Assembly: GCF_007991755.1 (NCBI RefSeq)
Contig: NZ_BJYY01000018.1
Span: forward strand, 1-64,000
Reading direction: 5' to 3'
DNA length: 64,000 nt
Source: Cellulomonas aerilata
GTDB lineage: Bacteria > Actinomycetota > Actinomycetes > Actinomycetales > Cellulomonadaceae
Positions 8,799 through 16,808 of this stretch are shown here, piece after piece. The translations under genes and the position numbers were made by a program. The notes below the pieces were generated by a model that was given only the letters and a program-made list of their open reading frames with translations, was not told where the DNA came from and made no database searches. The first letter of the stretch is position 1. Every line of letters starts with the position of its first letter.

Positions 8799-9325
8799 CA
8801 GATGCCCTCTTCCATGAGTCCGTCGACCTCGACGTCACCCGTCGGCCTCACGACCGGCTTGGCGATGATCTCGATGATGTGCAGCACGCAGTAGACGACG
8901 ATGAGCGCGCCCGTGATCGGCAGGACGAGGTACACCTGGCCCTGCGTGACCGGCAGGAGCTGCACGGTGTCGGCCCAGGTGGACTCGATGTACTGCAGGC
9001 CGCCGTAGATCATCACCCACACGGCGAAGACCCCCACGACGAGGAAGGCGAAGATCTCGATCGCCTTGACGACGACGGGCGGGAACCGCTTGACGAGGAA
9101 GTCCATCGCGACGTCCTCCTTCTCGCCGATGACGTACGCGGCGCCGACGAGGCCCTGCCAGATGAAGGCGATGCGGGCCGTGACCTCGGTCCACACGTTC
9201 CCGCCGACCGTCCACCGGGCGACGACCTGCCACGTGACCAGCGCGATCATCAGGGCGAAGAGCGAGATGCAGAACCAACGGAGGAAGGCGTCCAGAGCGG
9301 TCTTGAACCGGTGCACGGCTCTCAT
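8798..9325 (-). CDS. dctQ: TRAP transporter small permease DctQ
   Basis: 175 residues with four predicted membrane helices (around residues 15-35, 50-70, 90-115 and 130-155), the DctQ layout. WQVVARWTVGGNVWTEVTAR is typical of the loop after helix 1. It pairs with DctM to make the membrane part of the transporter. Ends at the dctM start (1-base overlap). It is preceded by a strong stem-loop that separates it from dctP. Confidence 0.88.
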   Translation of the reverse strand: MRAVHRFKTALDAFLRWFCISLFALMIALVTWQVVARWTVGGNVWTEVTARIAFIWQGLVGAAYVIGEKEDVAMDFLVKRFPPVVVKAIEIFAFLVVGVFAVWVMIYGGLQYIESTWADTVQLLPVTQGQVYLVLPITGALIVVYCVLHIIEIIAKPVVRPTGDVEVDGLMEEGI

Positions 9326-9378
9326 GCGGTCAACTCATTCCTGGGAACCCGGGCCGGCGGGAGCGGGCCCGGCCGAGC

Positions 9379-9412
9379 GGCCCGTGGGACGTGCGAGCAC
9401 GTCCCACGGGCC
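9379..9412 (-). terminator. Intra-operon stem-loop between dctP and dctQ
   Basis: Perfect 16-base stem (GGCCCGTGGGACGTGC and complement) around a 2-base loop, with further pairing outside after a small bulge. It lies between the binding-protein gene and the two permease genes. It can act as a partial terminator or 3'-end stabiliser, giving more binding protein than permease. Confidence 0.75.
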
Positions 9413-9445
9413 TCGGCTGCGTGGATGGAGGTCCGGGCGCCCGGA

Positions 9446-10537
9446 TCAGCCGGCGTTGGCCTCGTTGGCGGCCTGGACGGCGTCGAACAGCTCCTGGCGG
9501 ACGTCGTTGTTGATGGAGGACTCCACCAGGTCGGCGACGGACTCCTCGAAGGCCTCGACGTCGACGTCGTCGTTGAACTCGGCGCCGATCTCCTCCGAGC
9601 GCGCACGCGACTCCTCGGCGAACGTCACGAAGCCCTCGTTGGCTTCCTCCACCGCACCGGGGATGAGCTCGAGGAACGCCTCGCGGTCCTCCTCCGGCAT
9701 GTCCTCCAGGACCCCCGTGTTGATGAGCAGGTAGTCGGGGATCATCAGGTGTCGGGTGTAGGAGTAGAACTTGGCGACCTCGCTGTGCTTGAGGGCGTCG
9801 AACACCGTCTCGTTGTTCTCGGCGCCGTCGAGCGCGCCGGTCTGCAGAGCGGAGTAGACCTCGCCCTGGCCCATCGGGGAGGCGACCGCGCCCATGGCCT
9901 CGATCATGGCCACCTGGGAGTCCGACTGCTGCACGCGGATCTTCAGACCCTCGAGGTCGGCCGGCTCCGTGATCGCCCGCTTGCTGTTGTAGACGTTGCG
10001 CACGCCGGCGTGGAGGCCCGCGAGCACGGTGATGTTCTTGGACTCCTCGACCGAGGTGTACAGGTCGCCGACGACGTCCTGGTCGGCGAAGACCTCCGCC
10101 TGAGCCTCCTGCGAGTCGAACATGTACGGCAGGTTGAACACGATGAAGTCCTCGTTGAAGGACTCCATCACGGGCCCACCGATGTACATCATCTCGACGG
10201 TCCCGTCGGAGAGGTTCTGCACGACGTCCGCCTGCGTGCCGAGCTCCTCGTTCGCGTAGACCTCGATGGCGTACCGGCCGTCCGTGGCCTCGTAGAGGTC
10301 CTGGCCCAGCTGCTCGGCCGCGATGTACTGCGGGTGCTGCTCGGTCTGGTTGAACGCGAGCTTGAAGAGCGTCTCCGCGTCGGAGACGTCGACGGCGCCC
10401 TCGGCGCCCTCGCCGCCGCCGGCCGCAGCCGGCTCCTCGGCCGCGCCACCGCCGCCTCCCCCGCCACCGCAGGCGGCGAGGGACATGGCGGCGACCGCGG
10501 TCGCGGCCATGGTCGTGAACACCTTGGAACGCTTCAT
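9446..10537 (-). CDS. dctP: TRAP substrate-binding lipoprotein DctP
   Basis: 363 residues. A lipoprotein signal peptide ends in SLAACGG, followed by a Gly-rich linker. The solute-binding domain carries the family pattern: KLAFNQTEQHPQYIAAEQLGQDL, then LEGLKIRVQQSDSQVAMIEAMGA (the conserved Arg that binds the carboxylate) and GALDGAENN. It captures an organic acid outside the membrane and hands it to DctQM. AAGGAGA precedes the ATG. The divergent GntR regulator and a FadR-type site lie upstream. Confidence 0.9.
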   Translation of the reverse strand: MKRSKVFTTMAATAVAAMSLAACGGGGGGGGAAEEPAAAGGGEGAEGAVDVSDAETLFKLAFNQTEQHPQYIAAEQLGQDLYEATDGRYAIEVYANEELGTQADVVQNLSDGTVEMMYIGGPVMESFNEDFIVFNLPYMFDSQEAQAEVFADQDVVGDLYTSVEESKNITVLAGLHAGVRNVYNSKRAITEPADLEGLKIRVQQSDSQVAMIEAMGAVASPMGQGEVYSALQTGALDGAENNETVFDALKHSEVAKFYSYTRHLMIPDYLLINTGVLEDMPEEDREAFLELIPGAVEEANEGFVTFAEESRARSEEIGAEFNDDVDVEAFEESVADLVESSINNDVRQELFDAVQAANEANAG

Positions 10538-11097
10538 GGGGTTGCTGTCTCCTTCGCACCCGTGGAGGCGTGCATCGCGGCCTGGACTGGCTCGTCACCT
10601 GTGGTCGGACGATCTCGGCACGCTGTGCGCGTCCGCGCGCACACCGTGCCGGCGCTCCCGGGCGCCGGTCGACGCGCCCCCCACATCGCCGTGGGGGCCG
10701 TGCCGTACCGGGGACCGGGAGCGACCTGGGTCACACTTCCCTGCTGCCGCCGAAGGTAATCCCTTTCCGGAGAGGCAGTCAACTGGTGATACCAAATCGG
10801 TATCTGGTGCCCTAGCATGGGGCTGTCCGGTCGCGGGAAGGGCCGCCACCAGCACGGGCGCCACCCCTCCCGCTCCTCCCTCGTGCACGCTCGAGGGAAC
10901 CACTCCCGCGCCGCGCGCTCGTCGACGGTGACGACGGCGGAGGGAGCGGGGCGCCCGGGAGCCGTGCCCGGGTGCGGCCCGCACCGGTCGCCCGGTCGGC
11001 GTCGTCCGGGTCGGTCCGGTGTCGCCGCGGCAGCACGGGCCGGATGGCCGACGACGACGACGGACCCCGACGGGCAGGCCGACCAAGGAGGAGCGAC
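10538..11097. other. 560-bp divergent control region
   Basis: No gene that I can support between dctP and the GntR gene. The stretch holds a perfect TGGTNNNACCA site at 10784-10794 in an AT-richer patch (about 10755-10805), which is the best place for the dctP promoter. The rest is GC-rich without clear repeats or hairpins. Confidence 0.6.
10784..10794. promoter_or_regulatory. FadR/GntR-type operator
   Basis: TGGTGATACCA matches the TGGTNNNACCA consensus of the FadR branch of GntR regulators exactly. A second arm pair, GATACC and GGTATC five bases apart, overlaps it (10788-10804). It lies about 250 bases before dctP and 300 before the GntR gene, the natural target for that regulator. Confidence 0.65.
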
Positions 11098-11946
11098 GTG
11101 GCGACGAAGTCGGTGTTCACGGGGGTCGTGGACGTGCTGGGCCGGGAGATCGCCTCCGGGGTGCTGGCCGAGGGCGCCGTCCTCAACCTCACCAGCCTGG
11201 AGTCCCGGTTCAAGGTGTCACGCACGGTGGCGCGGGAGGCGATGCGGCAGCTGCAGTCCCTCGGGATGATCACGGCCAAGCGACGGGTGGGTCTCATCGT
11301 GGGCCCGTCGTCCCTGTGGGACGTGCTCAACCCCCTGGTGATCCGGTGGCGCCTCGACTCCCCCGCGCGCGACGAGCAGCTCTACTCCCTGACGGACCTG
11401 CGGGCGGCGATCGAGCCGACCGCCGCTCGGCTCGCCGCGTCCGAGGCGACCGGGGAGGAGAGGACCCGGCTCGTGGAGGTCTCCGAGCGGCTGGTGCAGC
11501 TGGGGAACGAGGGCCGGGGCGACGAGGCGGAGTACCTGGCGACCGACGTGGAGTACCACCGGCTGCTCCTGCGGGCCAGTCACAACGAGATGCTGATCGC
11601 CTGCCAGCCGGCGGTCGAGGCCGTGCTGGTCGGCAGGACCGAGCTCGGGCTCACCCCGCGCGACCCGGACCCGGTCGCGCTGGAGAACCACCGGGTGGTG
11701 GCGAGGGCCATCGTCGACGGCGACGGGGACCAGGCCGAGGAGATCCTGCGTCGCGTCGTCCGGCTGATCCGTGGCGAGCTGCCGCCGCCGCACCGTCGAG
11801 ACGCCGGCGTGGTCACCGCCGGTGCGGCTGAGCCGCCCCGGTCGCGCGAGGCGCGCGTGGACGACGGGACGGCGGCGACAGGGGCCGACTCCGCGCCCGG
11901 CGCGGACGCCGTCCCGAGCTCACGGGCCGCCGGCGTCGAGGCCTGA
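11098..11946 (+). CDS. GntR-family (FadR/FCD) transcriptional regulator
   Basis: 282 residues. The N-terminal winged helix includes LTSLESRFKVSRTVAREAMRQLQSLGMI (residues ~28-55). The C-terminal FCD effector domain shows the metal-site pattern DLRAAIEP, DVEYHRLLLRASHN and ENHRVVARAI (Asp and three His). FCD members usually sense carboxylic acids and repress uptake and catabolic genes. The last ~40 residues are an unstructured Ala/Asp-rich tail. GTG 11098 was chosen because AAGGAGGAG precedes it at ideal spacing. Likely controls the TRAP/dehydrogenase genes. Confidence 0.88.
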   Translation: MATKSVFTGVVDVLGREIASGVLAEGAVLNLTSLESRFKVSRTVAREAMRQLQSLGMITAKRRVGLIVGPSSLWDVLNPLVIRWRLDSPARDEQLYSLTDLRAAIEPTAARLAASEATGEERTRLVEVSERLVQLGNEGRGDEAEYLATDVEYHRLLLRASHNEMLIACQPAVEAVLVGRTELGLTPRDPDPVALENHRVVARAIVDGDGDQAEEILRRVVRLIRGELPPPHRRDAGVVTAGAAEPPRSREARVDDGTAATGADSAPGADAVPSSRAAGVEA

Positions 11947-11962
11947 CCCGGCACGTCGGGTC

Positions 11963-11982
11963 CGGCCCCGCCCGCGGGGCCG
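11963..11982. terminator. Terminator between converging genes
   Basis: Stem CGGCCCCGC / GCGGGGCCG (9 bases) with a 2-base loop, between the GntR gene and the convergent idnD-like gene. Confidence 0.6.
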
Positions 11983-11995
11983 ATGCGTCGGCGCG

Positions 11996-13021
11996 TTAGG
12001 CGGGCGTGCCGTCGGCCCACAGCGAGACGAGCACCTTGCCGGACGCCTCGGAGTCCCGGGCGAGGGAGAATGCCTGCTCGGCGGACCCGGCCGGGATCTC
12101 GTGCGTGAGCGCGGCCTCGACCTCCGGGTGCTCGGCGAGGAGGCGGATCGCCCGGTCGATCTCGTCGTCGAAGCGGAAGGACCCGTGCATCGTGATCTCC
12201 TTGGAGATGTACGAGGCGAGCTCGACGGGCTGGGCGCCGCCGGGGAGCATGCCGACCTGCGAGATCCGGCCGCGGGGTCGGACCGCGCGGATCGTGGCGG
12301 AGATCGCCGCGGGGACGCCCGTGCACTCCAGCGCGACGTCGAACGCGTTCGCCGGGACGTCGTCCCGCCCGACGCGCAGGGTGGCCGTCGCGCCGAGCGC
12401 GGTCGCACGCGCGAGCGGCCCGGGCAGGGTGTCGGTGGCTGTGACGGACCGCGCTCCCTGCACCGCCGCGGCGAACGTGGCCAGGAGCCCGATCGGGCCG
12501 GAGCCGGACACCAGGACGTCCGACCCCTGCACCCCCCCGACGACCTCGATCCCGTGGAGCGCGACCGCGAGCGGCTCCGCCAGCGCGGCCCGTCGGAGCG
12601 GCAGGTCGGCGGGCAGGACCCGCACCATCTCCCGGCGGACCACGAGGTACTCCGACATGCCGCCCTGGGTGTGCGGCCAGGTGGACGCGCTGCCGAGGTA
12701 CGACCCGCCGGGCCACAGCTGCCGCGAGCCCTCCAGGCCCTCGACCGGCGTGCCGAACGTCGCCGGGTGCACGGTGACCGGGGTCCCGGCCGCCAGGTCG
12801 CCCGAGGGGTCGAGGTCGACCGTCCCGGAGAGCTCGTGCCCGGGGACCAGCGGCTCGCGCACGACGAACGCACCGTTGGCGCCGTCGAAGAAGTAGTGCA
12901 GGTCCGACCCGCAGATGCCGACGTAGGCGATGCGCAGGCGCACCTGACCGTCCTGCGGCTCGGGGGTCGGGACCTCGTCGATCCTCAGGTCGTCCTTGCC
13001 GTGGATGACGACGGTGCGCAT
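11996..13021 (-). CDS. idnD: L-idonate 5-dehydrogenase-like zinc dehydrogenase
   Basis: 341-residue medium-chain dehydrogenase. Catalytic zinc residues: Cys in GICGSDLHYF (~37), His-Glu in GHELSG (~63) and Glu in AEPLAVALHG. The cofactor motif is GSGPIGLL. YLGSASTWPHTQGGMSEYLVV is characteristic of IdnD-type enzymes, which oxidise L-idonate to 5-ketogluconate. The usual four-Cys structural-zinc lobe is missing and replaced by an unrelated loop. It lies 31 bases downstream of a gluconate-5-dehydrogenase-like SDR, reproducing the IdnD-IdnO pairing. Confidence 0.8.
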   Translation of the reverse strand: MRTVVIHGKDDLRIDEVPTPEPQDGQVRLRIAYVGICGSDLHYFFDGANGAFVVREPLVPGHELSGTVDLDPSGDLAAGTPVTVHPATFGTPVEGLEGSRQLWPGGSYLGSASTWPHTQGGMSEYLVVRREMVRVLPADLPLRRAALAEPLAVALHGIEVVGGVQGSDVLVSGSGPIGLLATFAAAVQGARSVTATDTLPGPLARATALGATATLRVGRDDVPANAFDVALECTGVPAAISATIRAVRPRGRISQVGMLPGGAQPVELASYISKEITMHGSFRFDDEIDRAIRLLAEHPEVEAALTHEIPAGSAEQAFSLARDSEASGKVLVSLWADGTPA

Positions 13022-13052
13022 GCGCGTCCTTCGGTGGTGGGAGCGGAGCAGG

Positions 13053-13823
13053 TCAGACGACGGACGTCATGCCGCCGTCGACGAAGATGTTCTGGCCGGA
13101 GACGAACTGCGACGCGGCCGACGACAGGAACACCAGCGCGCCGACGAGCTCGTCGACGTGGCCCCAGCGGGCCGCGGGGGTGCGGCCCTTCACCCACGCG
13201 TCGAACTCCGGGTCCTCCCACAGCGCCCGGTTCATCTCGCTGGCGAAGTACCCCGGCGAGATGGCGTTCACCTGGATGTCGTACTGCGCGAGGTCGGCCG
13301 CCATGCCCTTGGTGAGCATGACCAGACCGCCCTTCGAGGCGGCGTACGGCGCGATCGTCCGGCGGGCCAGCATGGACTGGACCGACCCGATGTTGACGAC
13401 CTTCCCGGAGCGGCGCTCGGCCATCCTCCGGGTGACGGGCTGGGAGACGTAGAACGCGCTGGAGAGGTTGGTGGTGACGACCCGGTCCCACTCCTCGCCG
13501 GGGAACTCGCCGAAGGGGGCCCGGTGCTGCACCCCGGCGTTGTTCACCAGGACGTCCGGGACGCCGACCTCGCCCATCAGCGTCTCCAGGGCCTGGGCGA
13601 CGGCGGCTCGGTCGGTCACGTCGAACACGACGGTGTGGACCGTCCTGCCGGTCGCCGAGGCGATGTCGGCCTGCTCGGCGGCCAGCAGCTGCGCGTCGCG
13701 GCCGTGCAGGACGACGTCGGCGCCGGCCTGAGCCAGGCCGCGGGCCAGCGCGTTGCCGATCCCGCGGCTCGAGCCGGTGACCAGCGCCAGGCGCCCGTCG
13801 AGGGAGAACAGCTGTGTGGACAC
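13053..13823 (-). CDS. idnO: Gluconate 5-dehydrogenase-like SDR
   Basis: 256-residue classical SDR: cofactor motif TGSSRGIG (~16-23), NNAGVQHR (~93), catalytic Ser in NIGSVQS, YAASK for Tyr/Lys, and SPGYFASEM after it. The motifs NNAGVQHR and GYFxSxMN are those of IdnO/Gno, which reduces 5-keto-D-gluconate to D-gluconate. The GTG start keeps the N-terminus at the normal family position; the longer upstream extension is Arg-rich and unlike protein. The promoter lies in the AT-rich divergent region shared with kduI. Confidence 0.8.
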   Translation of the reverse strand: MSTQLFSLDGRLALVTGSSRGIGNALARGLAQAGADVVLHGRDAQLLAAEQADIASATGRTVHTVVFDVTDRAAVAQALETLMGEVGVPDVLVNNAGVQHRAPFGEFPGEEWDRVVTTNLSSAFYVSQPVTRRMAERRSGKVVNIGSVQSMLARRTIAPYAASKGGLVMLTKGMAADLAQYDIQVNAISPGYFASEMNRALWEDPEFDAWVKGRTPAARWGHVDELVGALVFLSSAASQFVSGQNIFVDGGMTSVV

Positions 13824-13897
13824 GTCGTCAACGCCTTCGTCGGGTGCGGACCTCGGCGGTCGTCGTCGTCGACGTCGCGGCGTGCCCGGCTGCAATG

Positions 13898-13998
13898 ATC
13901 ATATCTTTTGCCGACCCGCGCGGCAAGACGTGGCGGAGGTCCGGACCGCCGGCATCAGCGGTGCCGTCGGCGCCGCCGGCGCCATCGAAAGATATGAT
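13898..13998. promoter_or_regulatory. Divergent control region with inverted 11-mers
   Basis: The 11-mer AAAGATATGAT occurs on the minus strand at 13898-13908 and on the plus strand at 13988-13998, facing the idnO-like and kduI genes respectively. Each copy contains TATGAT, a near-perfect -10 element, about 40-75 bases before its gene. No good -35 is visible in the GC-rich spacer, so an activator may be needed, or the 11-mer may itself be an operator. Confidence 0.65.
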
Positions 13999-14046
13999 GT
14001 TTGTCAGGAGCGCCTGCTCCCGGTGTGACGACGCGCTGGAGGTCAG

Positions 14047-14874
14047 ATGGAAACCCGCTACGCCACCTCTCCCGAGGAGCTGCCGCTCCTGGACACGGCA
14101 GGCCTGCGACGGCGCTTCCTGCTGGAGGACGTCTTCCGCCCCGGTGAGGTGACGGCCACCTACTCCCACCAGGACCGGGTGGTCATCGTCGGCGTCCAGC
14201 CCGGTCCGGAGGGTCTGGACCTGCCCACGTTCCCCGAGCTGCGGTCGGAGTTCTTCCTCCAGCGGCGCGAGGCCGGCGTGGTGAACGTCGGCGCCTCGGG
14301 GACCATCGTCGCGGACGGCGTCACCCACGAGCTGGCGCACGGCGGGTGCCTGTACCTGGGACGCGGCACGCGCGAGGTCCGGTTCGTCAGCGGCGACGAG
14401 GGGGACGCCCGGTTCTACCTCTTCTCCGCCCCCGCGCACGCGGACCACCCGACCACCGCGGTCGCGCCGGGTGAGGGGAACCGGCGCGAGCTGGGTGACC
14501 AGTCGACGTCCAACCGGCGCACCCTGAACCAGTACATCCACGAGAACGGGGTCCGCAGCTGCCAGGTCGTCATGGGCGTCACCACCCTGCACGACGGGTC
14601 GATGTGGAACACGCTGCCGGCGCACACGCACGACCGCCGCATGGAGGCGTACCTCTACTTCGACCTGCCCGAGGACGCACGCGTCGTGCACCTCATGGGC
14701 GAGCGCCAGGAGACCCGCCACCTCGTCATGGCGAACGAGCAGGCGGTCATCTCCCCCAGCTGGTCCATCCACAGCGGTGTGGGGACGCGGGCCTACTCCT
14801 TCGTCTGGGCGATGGCCGGCGAGAACCAGGCCTTCGACGACATGGACCCGGCCGACATCACCGACCTGCACTGA
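14047..14874 (+). CDS. kduI: 5-dehydro-4-deoxy-D-glucuronate isomerase
   Basis: 275 residues, full length for KduI, a cupin-fold cytosolic enzyme that isomerises 5-keto-4-deoxyuronate (from pectin or glycosaminoglycan breakdown) and can act on hexuronates. Visible features are the N-terminal LRRRFLLEDVFRPGEVTATY, and the zinc site in LPAHTHDRRMEAYLYFDLPE (two His and Glu) plus SPSWSIHSGVGTRAYSFVWAM (a further His). The C-terminal FDDMDP is typical. Divergent from the IdnO-like gene and followed by a strong terminator. KduD-like partners are the SDRs at 4.5 and 13 kb. Confidence 0.95.
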   Translation: METRYATSPEELPLLDTAGLRRRFLLEDVFRPGEVTATYSHQDRVVIVGVQPGPEGLDLPTFPELRSEFFLQRREAGVVNVGASGTIVADGVTHELAHGGCLYLGRGTREVRFVSGDEGDARFYLFSAPAHADHPTTAVAPGEGNRRELGDQSTSNRRTLNQYIHENGVRSCQVVMGVTTLHDGSMWNTLPAHTHDRRMEAYLYFDLPEDARVVHLMGERQETRHLVMANEQAVISPSWSIHSGVGTRAYSFVWAMAGENQAFDDMDPADITDLH

Positions 14875-14894
14875 CCGGCACCACCGGCGGTGCC

Positions 14895-14923
14895 GGGCCG
14901 TCCCGCGACGTGCGGGACGGCCC
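14895..14923. terminator. Strong terminator after kduI
   Basis: Perfect 12-base stem GGGCCGTCCCGC / GCGGGACGGCCC with a GACGT loop, 20 bases past the kduI stop. It can also serve the convergent fuconate dehydratase gene. Confidence 0.85.
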
Positions 14924-14934
14924 GCCCGGCCTGG

Positions 14935-14984
14935 GTCCGGCCGGGCCGGCCGGGTCCGGCCGGGTGCGGCCGGGTCGGCCTTGT
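14935..14984. repeat. Degenerate 10-base tandem repeat
   Basis: About four to five copies of a 10-base unit near CGGGTCCGGC lie in the gap between the kduI terminator and the convergent gene. Probably slippage-derived low complexity. Confidence 0.55.
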
Positions 14985-15022
14985 CCGGGTGGCCCGGCCC
15001 CGTCCGACGTGGTCGGGCCCGG

Positions 15023-16354
15023 TCAGGCCGGGCTCGCCGCCAGGACGCCCGCCCAGTACGGACCGTCCGGGAAGCGGTACCGGGCGATCGACTCGGCCCG
15101 CATCTCGGTGTTGTAGCCGGGCTCCCCGGTGACCTGGTACGCGCCGCCGGCGACCCGGACGGGCTCGAGGAAGTGCTCGTGCAGGTGGTCGACGTACTCG
15201 CACAGGCGACCCTCGTGGGTCCCCGAGACGGCGACGAAGTCCAGCATCGAGGCGTGCTGGACCATCTCGCACAGCCCGACACCGCCGGCGTGCGGGCACA
15301 CCGGGACGCCGAACCGCGCGGCCAGCAGCAGGACCGCCACGATCTCGTTCAACGACGCGAGGCGCCCGGCGTCGAGCTGGCAGAAGTCCATGGCCCCCGC
15401 CTCCATGAACTGCTTGAACATGACGCGGTTGTGGCAGTGCTCGCCGGTCGCGACCTTCACCGGGGCGACGGCGTCGCGGATCTTGCGGTGCCCGAGGATG
15501 TCGTCCGGGCTGGTCGGCTCCTCGATCCACAGCGGGTCGAACTCGGCCAGGCGCCGCACCCACTCGATCGCGGTCGGGACGTCCCACACCTGGTTCGCGT
15601 CGATCATCAGCGCGCGGTCGGGGCCGATCGTCTCCCGTGCCAGCCGGCAGCGGCGGACGTCCTCCTCGAGGTCCGTCCCGACCTTGAGCTTGACGTGGGT
15701 GAGCCCGAGCTCCTCCTGCTCGTGGATCAGCCGCACCATCTTCTCGTCGGAGTACCCGAGCCACCCGGCCGCGGTCGTGTAGCAGGGGTAGCCGTCGGCC
15801 TCGAGCTCCGCGATGCGCGCCGCCTTGCCCGGCTCGACCGCACGGAGCAGCGCCAGGGCGTCGTCCCGGGTGAGCACGTCACCCAGGTAGCGCAGGTCGG
15901 CGACGTCGACCAGCTCCTCGGGGGTCATGTCGGCGAGCATCCGCCAGACCGGCTTGCCGACGTGGCGTCCGGCGAGGTCCCATGCGGCGTTCATCACGGC
16001 GGACAGCGCCAGGTGGACGACGCCCTTCTCCGGGCCGAGCCAGCGCATCTGGGAGTCGGTCGTGAAGGACAGGTACGTCCCGCCCATGTCCGCGGCCATC
16101 GCCGCCACGTCGGTCCCCACCAGGGTGCGGGCCAGCTGCCGGGTCGCCTCGGCGACGAGGTCGTTGCCGCGCCCGATCGTGAACGTGATCCCGTGACCCG
16201 TCAGGGGGCGGCCGCCCGCGTCGGTCCCGTCCGTGGCCAGGACGACGTACACGGCGGAGTGGTCGCCGTCCTTGTTCATGGCGTCGGAGCCGTCGGCGGT
16301 GAGCGAGGTGGGGAAGCGGACGTCGCAGACGTCCACGGACGTGATCGTGGGCAT
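15023..16354 (-). CDS. L-fuconate dehydratase (enolase superfamily)
   Basis: 443 residues. N-terminal capping domain with DVCDVRFPTSLTADGSDAMNKD, then the barrel. Catalytic residues of the mandelate-racemase/FucD group are visible: KLKVG (Lys base), Asp in MIDANQVWD, Glu in WIEEPTSPDD, Glu in GEHCHNR and His in CPHAGGVGLCE. It would dehydrate L-fuconate to 2-keto-3-deoxy-L-fuconate. The ATG at 16354 follows GGAGGA. The GarR-like and D-2-hydroxyacid dehydrogenases next door are possible downstream steps; the usual fucose dehydrogenase and lactonase are not in the window. Confidence 0.88.
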   Translation of the reverse strand: MPTITSVDVCDVRFPTSLTADGSDAMNKDGDHSAVYVVLATDGTDAGGRPLTGHGITFTIGRGNDLVAEATRQLARTLVGTDVAAMAADMGGTYLSFTTDSQMRWLGPEKGVVHLALSAVMNAAWDLAGRHVGKPVWRMLADMTPEELVDVADLRYLGDVLTRDDALALLRAVEPGKAARIAELEADGYPCYTTAAGWLGYSDEKMVRLIHEQEELGLTHVKLKVGTDLEEDVRRCRLARETIGPDRALMIDANQVWDVPTAIEWVRRLAEFDPLWIEEPTSPDDILGHRKIRDAVAPVKVATGEHCHNRVMFKQFMEAGAMDFCQLDAGRLASLNEIVAVLLLAARFGVPVCPHAGGVGLCEMVQHASMLDFVAVSGTHEGRLCEYVDHLHEHFLEPVRVAGGAYQVTGEPGYNTEMRAESIARYRFPDGPYWAGVLAASPA

Positions 16355-16424
16355 GGGGTCCTCCGGGTCGGCGTGGGGGGCTGCTCGGTCGTGCTCGGGT
16401 GGCGTCCGGGTCACCGCGGGGCCG

Positions 16425-16808
16425 TCAGGGCATCGGTTCGACCGGCTCGGTGACCCAGGCGACCAGCTGCCACGCCGTCGCGGGCCCGGGGCGGCTGAGG
16501 ACCCGGATGTTGCGGTGGGTCGCGGCGTCGGCCCCCTCGCCCTTGGCGACCGTGCAGGTCACCACGGCCCGGTCGTCGTAGGTGACCACGCTGTCCACGC
16601 GGGTCCGCCGGCGCGGGCCCGGCGCCAGCGCCGCGAGGAACGTGGTGCGGTCGTCGAAGCGGAGGCCGTCGGGGCGGACCATGCAGAAGGCCGGCGCGAG
16701 CAGGGCCTCGAAGAAGGCGCGGTCGCCGCGCGCCTCGGCGTCGCCGATCGCGACGTTGACCTCCCTCAGGCTCCGGCGGTCACCCTCCTCGCCACCGTCC
16801 CCCGTCAC
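16425..16808 (-). CDS. NTF2-like (DUF4440/SnoaL-type) protein
   Basis: 127 residues, a single small alpha/beta-cone domain: an N-terminal helix (LREVNVAIGDAEARGDRAFFEALLAPAFCMV), then strands ending in WQLVAWVTEP. Such proteins bind or convert small molecules or are simple ketosteroid-isomerase-like enzymes. No catalytic residue can be assigned with confidence. Its GTG overlaps the stop of the beta-hydroxyacid dehydrogenase by 4 bases, so the two are made together. Confidence 0.7.
   Translation of the reverse strand: MTGDGGEEGDRRSLREVNVAIGDAEARGDRAFFEALLAPAFCMVRPDGLRFDDRTTFLAALAPGPRRRTRVDSVVTYDDRAVVTCTVAKGEGADAATHRNIRVLSRPGPATAWQLVAWVTEPVEPMP

Noticed and set aside
11044-11946. Earlier ATG (11044) as start of the GntR regulator
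   Set aside because: It lacks a ribosome site and adds an Asp/Arg-rich stretch, while AAGGAGGAG lies at ideal distance before GTG 11098.
14935-14984. Tandem 10-mers as a CRISPR or regulatory array
   Set aside because: Units are too short, degenerate and without spacers; most likely replication slippage in a GC-rich gap between converging genes.
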